A stretch of DNA of 64,000 nucleotides from Microbulbifer agarilyticus (GTDB taxonomy: Bacteria; Pseudomonadota; Gammaproteobacteria; Pseudomonadales; Cellvibrionaceae), in NCBI RefSeq assembly GCF_019800665.1, contig NZ_JAHVKO010000005.1, positions 1-64,000 of the forward strand, given 5' to 3'. Under the pieces are notes generated by a model. It searched no databases, had not been told where the DNA came from, and was given only the letters and a program-made list of their open reading frames with translations. The position numbers and the translations under genes are program-made. Numbering within the stretch: the first letter of the stretch is position 1; every line of letters begins with the position of its first letter. Shown one piece after another: positions 17,435-25,672 of the stretch.

Positions 17435-17497
17435 GGCCGGCACAACTTCCGGCCTGAGAGCATCCATATAGATGGAAGTCCAATAACAGGCCGGAGG
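17435..17497 (+). promoter_or_regulatory. Mutually exclusive hairpins before the DUF3108 gene
   Basis: CCGGCC at 17449-17454 can pair with GGCCGG at 17435-17440 or, extended as CCGGCCTG, with CAGGCCGG at 17487-17494. A small TCCAT/ATGGA hairpin lies inside the second fold. The distal arm covers the start of the GGAGG Shine-Dalgarno (17493-17497) of the TTG-started gene. There is no T-run, so a translational rather than transcriptional effect is more likely, if any. Confidence 0.35.
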
Positions 17498-17504
17498 TTA
17501 TCTC

Positions 17505-18281
17505 TTGAATCGTTACGCCCGCGCTATTGCGTCCTCACCTCTCCTTTTACCTTTATTCACAACCCTACTCGCCTCCTTCCTGCTGGGCAGCCTGACGACT
17601 GTTGCTGAGACAAGCGCACAGCCTGCGGCACCCCGCGTACTACTGCCCTTCACCGCCACCTACGAAGCCAAGTTCAGCGGCTTTGCGGTCAAGGCGGAAC
17701 GCACACTCAGTGGCAATCCGCAAAGCTGGCGCCTGGATTTTTCCGCTAACTCCATGTTTGCAAAAATCGAAGAGTACTCCCGCTTTGCACAAGAAGGACT
17801 GCGCCTGATCCCGCAGCACTACGATTATCAAAAATCTGGCCTCGGCCGCGATCGCCACACCGCGCTCAGCTTTGAAGATGACGGCAAGCGTGTCGTAAAT
17901 ATTTACAACAAGTCCCGCAGCATCGAAAAAGCACCGGCAAATATTCAGGACAAGATAAGTTATCAGATGCAATTGGCCATTGACGTTGCCAATGGCAAAC
18001 AACCGCTGAAGTATCTGGTGGCCGACGGAAAAAAAATTCGTGAATACGAATTTGAAGTGGCGGGCAAGGAAACCGTCAAAACACCGATGGGCGATATCCA
18101 AACAATAAAGGTGCAACGCATTCGCGACGAAGGTGCACAGCGCGTCACAAACATATGGTTCGCGCCAGAGTGGAACTATGCACTCGTAAAACTGATGCAA
18201 CGCGAAGAAAATGGCAAAAGCTACCAGATCACCCTGACAAAATTACTCATTGATGGAAAAGAAATTTCCAACAAAAAATAA
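17505..18281 (+). CDS. DUF3108 exported protein (258 aa)
   Basis: A signal peptide of about 35-40 residues is followed by the DUF3108 fold: TYEAKFSGFAVKAERTLS near the start and KTPMGDIQTIKVQRIRDEGAQRVTNIWFAPEWNYALVKL later, a beta-rich domain of unknown function. Probably periplasmic. The start is TTG with a good GGAGG 7 bases upstream. It follows purN as in Pseudomonas, which supports the assignment but not a role in purine synthesis. Confidence 0.85.
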   Translation: MNRYARAIASSPLLLPLFTTLLASFLLGSLTTVAETSAQPAAPRVLLPFTATYEAKFSGFAVKAERTLSGNPQSWRLDFSANSMFAKIEEYSRFAQEGLRLIPQHYDYQKSGLGRDRHTALSFEDDGKRVVNIYNKSRSIEKAPANIQDKISYQMQLAIDVANGKQPLKYLVADGKKIREYEFEVAGKETVKTPMGDIQTIKVQRIRDEGAQRVTNIWFAPEWNYALVKLMQREENGKSYQITLTKLLIDGKEISNKK

Positions 18282-18369
18282 TTTTTAAAACTTTCCCACA
18301 CTCTCCAAAAAAATTACGTCAAAGCGTAGATTTTTCCGCAATTCGTCTCTATAAAGACGCCGCATTTAT

Positions 18370-18409
18370 CTAGTAGGTAAATTTGACACTGCTAGACTCC
18401 ATCTACTAG
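18370..18409. promoter_or_regulatory. Candidate operator/promoter of the FadL-type gene
   Basis: Inverted repeat CTAGTAG (18370-18376) and CTACTAG (18403-18409) brackets a consensus -35 TTGACA (18383-18388); no convincing -10 was located downstream. A second palindrome GTTTGC-TGCAT-GCAAAC follows at 18416-18432. The placement suggests repressor control, possibly by a fatty-acid-type regulator; this is inference. Confidence 0.35.
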
Positions 18410-18516
18410 GAACATGTTTGCTGCATGCAAACTTTTTCCGGAATAGATTCTCAGCCAAGTTTCGGAGTGGGCTTCCACACCAACTGGCATTCATTTCAGT
18501 AATTGAGTGGGACCTC

Positions 18517-19983
18517 ATGAACACTAAAACTCTGCGTAAAGCCGCATTAGCCGCAGCGATCTGTTCCGTAACCGCCGGTACTTATTCGAGTGGTGCATTT
18601 GCAGCTGGTTTCGCCCTCCAGGAATCCAGCACCTCCGGTTTGGGCCGCGCGTTTGCCGCGGAAAATGCCATTGGCGATAACGCCGCCATTCTGGCACGTA
18701 ACCCGGCAGGTTCTGCGCTGTTCAATGAAATGGCTTTCTCCGTAGGCGTGACCTACGTAAACCCGGAAATCGATGCTGCAGGCCAAACAGACTATTACCT
18801 GCTGACCCAGCAAGGCCCTGTGCTGGCAGCGTCTGTTTTCGATAAGGCAGACGATTACGCAAGCTCCGCGTTCGTGCCTAACGCCTATCTGGCGATTCCG
18901 CTGGACGACTGCTGGTCATTCGGCATTGCCATGAATACCGACTACGGCCTGGAAACCGACTTCAACTCCAGCTGGCCGGTTACCCACATCGCCGACAAGA
19001 CCGAGCTACTGTCCGTCACCATCGCACCGTCTGTTGCGTTTGATTTCGCCGACCAGTTCAGCATTGGCCTTTCTGCGAACTTCCTGTATGGCGACGCCAC
19101 GCTGAAGACCAAAGTGCCGAACAACTTCGTACTGGAAGATGCCGCCGAACAGCTTCTCGGCTTCCCTGTCTCTAACGCCAAAATCCTCGATGCCGATGGC
19201 GATGACTGGTATGTAGGTTGGAGCATCGGCGGCCTGTGGCGCAGCAAAGATGGCCACACCCACGTAGGTGTTTCCTACCAGTCCGAGCTGCGTCCAGAAA
19301 TTGATGCTGATGTAAATTCCGACCTGCTGCCATCCTTCGTGGATGGACGCCCATTTGACAATGAGCGTGCACGACTGACGCTGGACCTCCCCGACACTCT
19401 GGAAATCGGTGTCTACCACCGCTTCGATGAGCACTGGGGCATCGCCATGGGCGCTCTGTGGACCGACTGGGACGACTTCGAGCGCCTGCAAGCCTTCTTC
19501 CCGGATCAGCGCGTCAACGACGAGCTTGTAGACCGCTACAACCCGCTGCTGATCAAGGAAGAAAACTTCCAGAGCGGCTGGCGCTACAGCCTGGGTGCAG
19601 AATACTACCCGTGTGAAGAAATCACTTGGCGCGTGGGCTACGCCTACGACAACGGTGCAGCACGCGATGGCCTGAACGAAGATGGCCGCATCGAATCTGC
19701 AGCTGTGGGCCTGAATGGCGGCCTGGGTCTGCCGGTAACCTGGCGTACCCTGTCCATCCCGGACGCTGATCGTCAGTGGGTTACCTTCGGCGGAACCTAC
19801 AAGTTCAACGACCAGCTGAGCGTCGACGGTGGTCTGGCATACATCTGGGGTGATGACGAGCCTATTCAGGAGTTCCAGGCCCTGCCGCTGACTCCAGACA
19901 TCGGTCTCGGCACCTACTTTAACGGTGGCACCACCAACCTGGAAGCCTGGCTGGTAGGCGCATCTCTGAACTACAGCTTCTAA
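18517..19983 (+). CDS. fadL: FadL-family outer-membrane hydrophobic-compound porin (488 aa)
   Basis: Long-chain fatty acid / hydrophobic-compound channel of the outer membrane. After a signal peptide (cleaved near GAFAAGF, residue about 28) the mature N-terminus reads GFALQESSTSGLGRAFAAENAIGDNAAILARNPAG, the plug-domain signature of the family. The remainder is a beta-barrel pattern ending in aromatic SLNYSF. The ATG at 18517 is chosen because it begins the signal peptide. A strong terminator follows. Several FadL paralogues are usual in this group, so the substrate is uncertain. Confidence 0.9.
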   Translation: MNTKTLRKAALAAAICSVTAGTYSSGAFAAGFALQESSTSGLGRAFAAENAIGDNAAILARNPAGSALFNEMAFSVGVTYVNPEIDAAGQTDYYLLTQQGPVLAASVFDKADDYASSAFVPNAYLAIPLDDCWSFGIAMNTDYGLETDFNSSWPVTHIADKTELLSVTIAPSVAFDFADQFSIGLSANFLYGDATLKTKVPNNFVLEDAAEQLLGFPVSNAKILDADGDDWYVGWSIGGLWRSKDGHTHVGVSYQSELRPEIDADVNSDLLPSFVDGRPFDNERARLTLDLPDTLEIGVYHRFDEHWGIAMGALWTDWDDFERLQAFFPDQRVNDELVDRYNPLLIKEENFQSGWRYSLGAEYYPCEEITWRVGYAYDNGAARDGLNEDGRIESAAVGLNGGLGLPVTWRTLSIPDADRQWVTFGGTYKFNDQLSVDGGLAYIWGDDEPIQEFQALPLTPDIGLGTYFNGGTTNLEAWLVGASLNYSF

Positions 19984-20008
19984 TCCCTCGATTAGAACTT
20001 AAAGGTTC

Positions 20009-20041
20009 AAAAAGGCCGGGTGGCAACCCCCGGCCTTTTTT
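20009..20041 (+). terminator. Intrinsic terminator of the FadL-type gene
   Basis: AAAAAGGCCGGG stem, short loop and CCCGGCC stem followed by six T residues, 26 bases after the stop codon. Confidence 0.93.
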
Positions 20042-20451
20042 ATTCCCAGTTAAAACGCCCCGCGCCAACCCACCCCGGGATGCGCAGCGCATTAGGCACT
20101 CGCACCAAAACAATCCCACCCGCGCACCGTTTGTGCCCCTCCACGATCAATAGCCTGCACCAAATCTATCCCCGCATTCGCGCCACTGCACTGAAACGGT
20201 CGCCTGAGTAAACCGGTCAAAACCCCAAGCACACATAACGTCTGGCCCGGTGGCGCAGCATTCCCTTTAACTCGATCGCGAAAAAAATTGGGCAGGCAGC
20301 ACTCTGCCGCTAAATGGTTTGCGGTGCATGCAGTTCGGTAAGCCCAGTAAAAACAAGGGCTTTGAAGGGATGTGAGTATTTCCTCACCCCAAATATATCC
20401 TCCCCAAAAACCACCAAATTTCCGACTGGGCAAACATACCTTGGGAAAAGT
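20042..20451. other. Non-coding region upstream of the nitrate locus
   Basis: About 400 bases with no credible gene; a 143-codon minus-strand frame here has a Cys/Trp-rich composition unlike real proteins. GCACT-GAAAC-GGTCG at 20188-20202 is a partial match to an NtrC site (GCACY-N5-GGTGC) about 275 bases before the likely transcription start; GGTGCA also occurs at 20323. Confidence 0.35.
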
Positions 20452-20467
20452 TGGCACGGAGTCTGCA
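20452..20467 (+). promoter_or_regulatory. Sigma-54 promoter of the nitrate transport operon
   Basis: TGGCACGGAGTCTGCA matches the -24/-12 consensus TGGCACG-N4-TTGCA at all but one position, with exactly 10 bases between the GG and GC pairs. The predicted start is about 20478, giving a roughly 270-base leader before nrtA. NtrC-type activation under nitrogen limitation is the expected control. Confidence 0.75.
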
Positions 20468-20541
20468 ATGGTCAGAGTGAGCGCGTAATTAACCACGCGC
20501 ACCAGAAATGACCGGCTGCTCACATCCAGCTGCCAGTCAAC

Positions 20542-20658
20542 GAGCTACAGATAGCTCAGAAAAAATTAGTCAGACAAGGCACCTCGGTGCTTGTCTTTGA
20601 GCAGAGGCGCTCACCGATCCCGTCGAAAGTAACGGGCAGTCGGTGAGCGCTTTTTTTT
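20542..20658 (+). promoter_or_regulatory. ANTAR-target leader with overlapping terminator (nitrate operon)
   Basis: Hairpin 1 is GAGCU-ACAGAU-AGCUC (20542-20557) and hairpin 2 is UGAGC-AGAGGC-GCUCA (20598-20613). Both have 5-bp stems and six-base loops with A at position 1 and G at position 4, the recognition pattern of ANTAR antiterminators such as NasR and NasT. The 3' strand of hairpin 2 overlaps the 5' arm of an intrinsic terminator (20607-20650, followed by eight T at 20651-20658). Forming hairpin 2 should therefore prevent termination. The 40-base linker holds a third hairpin (GACAAGGCACC / GGTGCTTGTC). Confidence 0.85.
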
Positions 20659-20745
20659 GGCCTGAATTGCAGTCACCAGATTCACTGGCCGCTCAACACA
20701 GAGTTTTACAACTACATCGCTGACAAAACTTGGAGCAAACTAACC

Positions 20746-22122
20746 ATGACCTGGAACAAGCCATTTAAAACTCTTGCAGCGTCTCTGGCGCTGGCAGTGG
20801 GCTTCAGTATTTCGCCTGCTACGGCCGAGGAACTCGGCTACCCGGAAAAAGAAGAATTGACGTTTGGCTTCATCAAGCTGACGGATATGGCCCCCATCGC
20901 CATCGCTTACGAAAAGGGCTACTTCGAAGATGAAGGCCTTTATGTAACCATCGAAGCGCAGGCCAACTGGAAAGTATTGCTGGACGGCGTAATCGATGGA
21001 CGCCTGGACGGCGCCCACATGCTCGCGGGCCAGCCAATCGCCGCGACCATGGGCTTCGGCACCAAAGCCGAGATCATCACTCCCTTCTCCATGGACCTGA
21101 ACGGTAACGGCATCACCGTTTCCAATGCCATCTGGGAAGAGATGAAGCCAAACATCCCCAAGCAGGCGGATGGCAAGCCGGTACACCCGATCAAGGCAGA
21201 CGCGCTGAAGCCGGTTGTTGAAAAATACAAAGATGAAGGCAAGCCCTTCAACATGGGTATGGTATTCCCGGTATCCACCCACAACTACGAGCTGCGCTAC
21301 TGGCTCGCCGCTGGTGGTATCCACCCGGGCTACTACGCACCACACAAGGGCGACATCTCCGGCCAGATCGATGCAGACGCCCTGCTTTCCGTAACCCCTC
21401 CACCACAAATGCCAGCTACTCTGGAAGCCGGCACCATCTACGGCTACTGCGTAGGTGAGCCCTGGAACCAGCAGGCAGTATTCAAAGGCATTGGCGTACC
21501 GGTAGTAACCGACTACGAAATCTGGAAGGACAACCCGGAAAAGGTTTTCGGCATCACCAAAGAGTTTGCTGAGAAATACCCCAACACCACCGTTCGTGTT
21601 ACCCGTGCTCTGATTCGCGCCGCCATGTGGCTGGACGAGAACAACAACGCGAACCGTCCGGAAGCGGTGAAGATTCTCTCCCAGTCTAACTACGTGGGCG
21701 CTGACTACGACGTAATTGCCAACAGCATGACAGGTACTTTCGAGTACGAAAAAGGCGATAAGCGCGAAGTACCAGACTTCAACGTGTTCTTCCGCTACAA
21801 CGCCACCTACCCCTACTACTCCGACGCTATCTGGTACCTGACTCAGATGCGCCGCTGGGGCCAGATCTCCGAAGACAAGCCTGACGAGTGGTACAAGGAG
21901 TTGGCAGCCAAGGTTTACCGCCCTGACATTTACCAGGCAGCCGCCAAGTCCCTGATCGAAGAGAAACTGGCTACTGCAGCGCAATTCCCAGACTTCGAAA
22001 CCGAAGATGGCTTCCGCAACCCGCAGACCCACTTTATCGACGGTATCGTCTACAACGGCAAAGAGCCAAATGCCTACATCGAGAAGTTCGATATTGGCCT
22101 GAAGTCTGGACAAAAACTGTAA
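20746..22122 (+). CDS. nrtA: Nitrate ABC transporter, substrate-binding protein (458 aa)
   Basis: Periplasmic binding component of the NrtABCD / NasFED family that captures nitrate (and nitrite). A signal peptide is cleaved after about residue 27 (SPATAEE). The mature protein shows the family stretches [45 protein letters not shown] and [12 protein letters not shown]. Length is normal for the NrtA/CmpA group; a bicarbonate-type (CmpA) specificity is unlikely given the nitrogen-type control upstream. First gene after the ANTAR leader, followed by nrtB after 121 bases. Confidence 0.92.
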   Translation: MTWNKPFKTLAASLALAVGFSISPATAEELGYPEKEELTFGFIKLTDMAPIAIAYEKGYFEDEGLYVTIEAQANWKVLLDGVIDGRLDGAHMLAGQPIAATMGFGTKAEIITPFSMDLNGNGITVSNAIWEEMKPNIPKQADGKPVHPIKADALKPVVEKYKDEGKPFNMGMVFPVSTHNYELRYWLAAGGIHPGYYAPHKGDISGQIDADALLSVTPPPQMPATLEAGTIYGYCVGEPWNQQAVFKGIGVPVVTDYEIWKDNPEKVFGITKEFAEKYPNTTVRVTRALIRAAMWLDENNNANRPEAVKILSQSNYVGADYDVIANSMTGTFEYEKGDKREVPDFNVFFRYNATYPYYSDAIWYLTQMRRWGQISEDKPDEWYKELAAKVYRPDIYQAAAKSLIEEKLATAAQFPDFETEDGFRNPQTHFIDGIVYNGKEPNAYIEKFDIGLKSGQKL

Positions 22123-22243
22123 TCAAGCCTCGAAAAGCACTGGCCTGCGGTACAGGCCAGTGCCCTCCTCAAAACAATAAACTTTTCAGGCTTCTGTCTA
22201 ATGCACAACCCTAACGCTCAACTCGTGTGCTGAGGTAACAGGA

Positions 22244-23233
22244 ATGAACACCACTACTGTAATCGCCACAAAATTTAGCGGCCTAAAGCTGCCGCAACTG
22301 GACGGAACCTTTTTTAGCAATGCCATCCGACTGGTGGCGCTGCCGGTGGCAGGCATACTTGCTTTCCTGCTGTTGTGGTCCGCCACCGCACAAAATATTG
22401 ATACATCACTGGGTAAGTTCCCCGGTCCTGCCGCCGTCATGGAGCAGTTCAATGCCTTGCACGATGAGCACCAACGCTCCCGTGAAAAAGAGCGGGCTTT
22501 CTATGAGCGCCAGGAGAAGCGCAATGCTGAACGTGTAGCAAAAGACCCGAACTACCAGCCCAAGATCCGCGCCTACACCGGCAAAGAAACCTTCCTGGAC
22601 CAGATCATCACCAGCCTGGTAACCGTCATGAGCGGCTTCCTGCTGGCTGTGGCCATCGCCATTCCACTGGGCATCACCATTGGTCTGAGTCAGGCCCTGA
22701 ACAACGCGATCAACCCGATCATTCAGATCTTCAAGCCGGTATCGCCACTGGCCTGGCTGCCGCTGGTCACCATGGTGGTGTCCGCACTGTATACGTCGCC
22801 TGACCCACTGGTAGCCAAATCATTTCTGAACTCCCTGATCACCGTAACCCTGTGCTGCCTGTGGCCAATGGTTATTAACACGGCGGTCGGTGTTGCCGGT
22901 ATTGATAAAGATCTGGTTAACGTGAGCAAGGTACTGCGTCTGCCCGCCCTGCGACACGTGCAGAAAATCGTTCTGCCAGCCTCGGTACCCATGATCTTTA
23001 CCGGTATGCGCCTCTCCCTCGGTGTGGCCTGGATGGTACTGATCGCAGCGGAAATGCTGGCGCAGAACCCCGGCCTCGGAAAATTCGTATGGGACGAGTT
23101 CCAGAATGGTAGCTCCGACTCTCTGGCCCGCATCATGGCCGCAGTACTGGTTATCGGTTTGATTGGCTTCCTGCTCGACCGCGGCATGCTGGCCCTGCAA
23201 AAACTGGTTTCCTGGGACAAAACAGCGAACTAA
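22244..23233 (+). CDS. nrtB: Nitrate ABC transporter, permease (329 aa)
   Basis: Inner-membrane permease of the nitrate importer. There is an N-terminal helix (about residues 28-47), a charged periplasmic insert rich in Glu/Arg (about 70-110), then five or so helices. The EAA loop KIVLPASVPMIFTGMRLSLG docks with the ATPase. The insert between helix 1 and the permease core is usual for NrtB. Good GGTAACAGGA just before the ATG. nrtD follows after 41 bases. Confidence 0.92.
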   Translation: MNTTTVIATKFSGLKLPQLDGTFFSNAIRLVALPVAGILAFLLLWSATAQNIDTSLGKFPGPAAVMEQFNALHDEHQRSREKERAFYERQEKRNAERVAKDPNYQPKIRAYTGKETFLDQIITSLVTVMSGFLLAVAIAIPLGITIGLSQALNNAINPIIQIFKPVSPLAWLPLVTMVVSALYTSPDPLVAKSFLNSLITVTLCCLWPMVINTAVGVAGIDKDLVNVSKVLRLPALRHVQKIVLPASVPMIFTGMRLSLGVAWMVLIAAEMLAQNPGLGKFVWDEFQNGSSDSLARIMAAVLVIGLIGFLLDRGMLALQKLVSWDKTAN

Positions 23234-23274
23234 GCCCGACACCAGACGAAACAATTTTTAAGGAGAACGAGACA

Positions 23275-24153
23275 ATGAGCGTACTTCTAGATATCAGCCA
23301 TATCGATATGGAATTCCCCACCCCGAAAGGCCCCTTCACCGCCTTGCGTGACGTGGATCTGAAGATTTCCCAGGGCGAATTCGTGTCCCTCATCGGCCAC
23401 TCCGGATGTGGTAAATCAACAGTATTGAATGTGGTGGCGGGCCTTTATCAAGCAACCCGGGGCGGTGTAATCCTGAGCGGCAAAGAAGTGACCGAGCCGG
23501 GTCCAGAACGGGCCGTCGTATTCCAAAACCACTCCCTGCTGCCCTGGCTTACCGCGTATGAAAACGTGGAGCTCGCGGTAAAGCAGGTGTTTGGCAAAAA
23601 CAAATCCAAGGCAGAAATGCGCGAATGGATCGAACATAACCTCGATCTCGTGCACATGAGCCACGCTATGCATAAACGTCCGGACGAAATTTCCGGTGGT
23701 ATGAAGCAGCGTGTCGGCATCGCCCGTGCGCTGGCCATGCAGCCCAAAGTTTTGCTGATGGACGAGCCATTCGGCGCACTGGATGCACTGACTCGCGCTC
23801 ACATGCAGGACTCACTGATGGAAATCCAGGCGGAACTCAATAATACCGTCATCATGATCACCCATGATGTGGACGAGGCGGTGCTGCTTTCCGATCGCAT
23901 TGTAATGATGACGAACGGCCCGGCCGCCACCATCGGCGAAATTCTGCAGGTAGATCTGGAGCGCCCACGTCATCGCTTGGAACTGGCGGATGACCCGCTC
24001 TACAACCAATACCGGGCCAAGGTGCTGAAATTCCTGCACGAGCGGCACAGTAAACCCGATGTACCGACCAAAAAATCCGCACCGGCCAAATCGAGTGTTA
24101 CATCAGCGCAAGCGGCCGGGGATATCAAAGAAACCGTCGATAACGCAGCCTGA
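23275..24153 (+). CDS. nrtD: Nitrate ABC transporter, ATPase (292 aa)
   Basis: Energises nitrate import. Walker A GHSGCGKST (about residues 42-50), Q-loop region, signature SGGMKQRVGIARAL and Walker B VLLMDEPFGALD are all intact. A C-terminal extension of about 40 residues is rich in Lys, Pro and Ala. It corresponds to NrtD/NasD; there is no separate NrtC fusion with a substrate-binding domain in the window. Strong AAGGAGAA Shine-Dalgarno. Confidence 0.93.
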   Translation: MSVLLDISHIDMEFPTPKGPFTALRDVDLKISQGEFVSLIGHSGCGKSTVLNVVAGLYQATRGGVILSGKEVTEPGPERAVVFQNHSLLPWLTAYENVELAVKQVFGKNKSKAEMREWIEHNLDLVHMSHAMHKRPDEISGGMKQRVGIARALAMQPKVLLMDEPFGALDALTRAHMQDSLMEIQAELNNTVIMITHDVDEAVLLSDRIVMMTNGPAATIGEILQVDLERPRHRLELADDPLYNQYRAKVLKFLHERHSKPDVPTKKSAPAKSSVTSAQAAGDIKETVDNAA

Positions 24154-24295
24154 GTACGCTCGGCAACATTACAGAAGTTTCGCTTTCCCACTCACACTTT
24201 TGCAGTGCGTGAGTGGGAGCCCAAAAGTTAACACGCGGTAACGTTTCCTCAGGGCAATAACCAAACACTTTTACTCTCCTTGACAGGAACACAAT

Positions 24296-25519
24296 ATGAA
24301 AAACCAAAAAACTTCCACCCAACCGCTGCTGACCAAAAGCCTGCTGGCCCTGACCATGGGCGCGCTGATTGCGTCACCGGCCTTCTCTCAGGAAATGACC
24401 GAAGAAGAGGCTCCGCAAGTCGCAAGCTTTGCCGATGCTCTGGCCCAAGCTGACGTCACTCTGGGTCTGCGTGCACGCACCGAAATGGTGGATGTCGACG
24501 GCGTCGATTATGACCTCACCAGCCTGCAAACCCGACTGACCTTCTCCTCCGCATCTTACGAGGGTTTCAGCACTCTGATTGAGATGGATGATGTAGCCCA
24601 CATCACCGATTTCGAGGGTGGCGTTGCCGATCCGGAAGGCACTGAGGTGAACCAGGCCTATCTCGCGTATACCACTGGCGCTACCACAGCGAAATTTGGT
24701 CGCCAGCGCATCTTGCTGGACAACCAGCGCTTTGTTGGTGGCGTAGGCTTCCGTCAGAACGAGCAGACTTACGACGCCTTCAGCGTAACCAACACTAGCC
24801 TGGAAGACACCACCCTGTTCCTGGCCCACGTAAACAACGTGAATCGTATCTTTGGTGAAGACAGCCCGCTCGGTGACCACACCAATGACACCTACCTGCT
24901 GAACGCAAAATATGCAGGCCTTTCCGCTGGTACCCTGAGCGGCTACGCCTACCTCATCGACAATGAGGACGCCACCCACTTCTCTACCGACACATACGGT
25001 GTGCGCTTTGCCGGTGGCCAGGGTGGTCTGAAATATGCCCTGGAGTACGCGATGCAGTCCTCCGCAGCGGATAACCCAGCCGACTACGATGCCGACTACC
25101 TGCTGGCAGAAGGCAGCTACAAAATTGGTGCCGTAAACATCGCTGGCGGCTACGAAGTACTGGGTGCTGACGGCGCCGACGGCCAATTCATCACCCCGCT
25201 GGCCACCCTGCACAAGTTCCAGGGCTGGAATGACAAGCTGCTCGGTGGTGGCACCGGCAACATTGCCGGTGGTGTTGAAGACGTTTACCTGTCTGTAGGC
25301 ACCAGCCTGGGTGGTATGAAACTGGCTTTCAACTACCACCAGCTAAGCTCCAATGACAGCGGCGTATCCGGCATGGACAAACTTGGCAGCGAAGCCGGTT
25401 TCCTTGTTGCAGGCAAGCTGGCCGGTGTAAACCTGAGCATGAAGTACAGCAACTACAGTGCTGATGACTTCAGCGTAGACACCGACAAACTGTGGCTGAC
25501 TGCTGCAGCCAAATTCTAA
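24296..25519 (+). CDS. Outer-membrane porin, alginate-export-like barrel (407 aa)
   Basis: After a signal peptide (cleaved near PAFSQE, residue about 32) the protein shows an N-terminal LGLRARTEMVDVDGVDYDLTSLQTRLTF segment followed by amphipathic strands and a C-terminal WLTAAAKF with terminal Phe, as in bacterial porins. The TTAKFGRQRILLDNQRFVGGVGFRQNEQTYDA region is typical of the alginate-export domain family. Its position between nrtD and a NarX/PilJ-like protein suggests a channel for nitrate or nitrite, but substrate is inferred from context only. A terminator follows. Confidence 0.75.
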   Translation: MKNQKTSTQPLLTKSLLALTMGALIASPAFSQEMTEEEAPQVASFADALAQADVTLGLRARTEMVDVDGVDYDLTSLQTRLTFSSASYEGFSTLIEMDDVAHITDFEGGVADPEGTEVNQAYLAYTTGATTAKFGRQRILLDNQRFVGGVGFRQNEQTYDAFSVTNTSLEDTTLFLAHVNNVNRIFGEDSPLGDHTNDTYLLNAKYAGLSAGTLSGYAYLIDNEDATHFSTDTYGVRFAGGQGGLKYALEYAMQSSAADNPADYDADYLLAEGSYKIGAVNIAGGYEVLGADGADGQFITPLATLHKFQGWNDKLLGGGTGNIAGGVEDVYLSVGTSLGGMKLAFNYHQLSSNDSGVSGMDKLGSEAGFLVAGKLAGVNLSMKYSNYSADDFSVDTDKLWLTAAAKF

Positions 25520-25613
25520 GCAAGCCTTTCCGGCAGCTCCGCACGCTCAACACTGATGCGGAGCCTGCCCTTTGATTTGACTATTGGGTTCATACCCACA
25601 CGTTGAGCACTTA

Positions 25614-25638
25614 CCCGGCCGCAAGGCCGGGGCTTTTT
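25614..25638 (+). terminator. Terminator between the porin and the sensor-domain gene
   Basis: CCCGGCC-GCAA-GGCCGGG hairpin followed by GC and five T residues, about 95 bases after the porin stop and only 35 bases before the next start codon. It may be partial, letting some transcripts continue. Confidence 0.75.
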
Positions 25639-25672
25639 CTCCCAATCAAACCTCCGATTCAGGAAAGTGACT

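Noticed and set aside
20092-20523. 143-codon minus-strand frame upstream of the nitrate leader
   Set aside because: Rich in Cys, Trp and Arg with no domain, and it overlaps the sigma-54 promoter and leader.
20740-22113. 457-residue minus-strand open frame opposite nrtA
   Set aside because: nrtA has a signal peptide and family motifs; the antisense frame does not.
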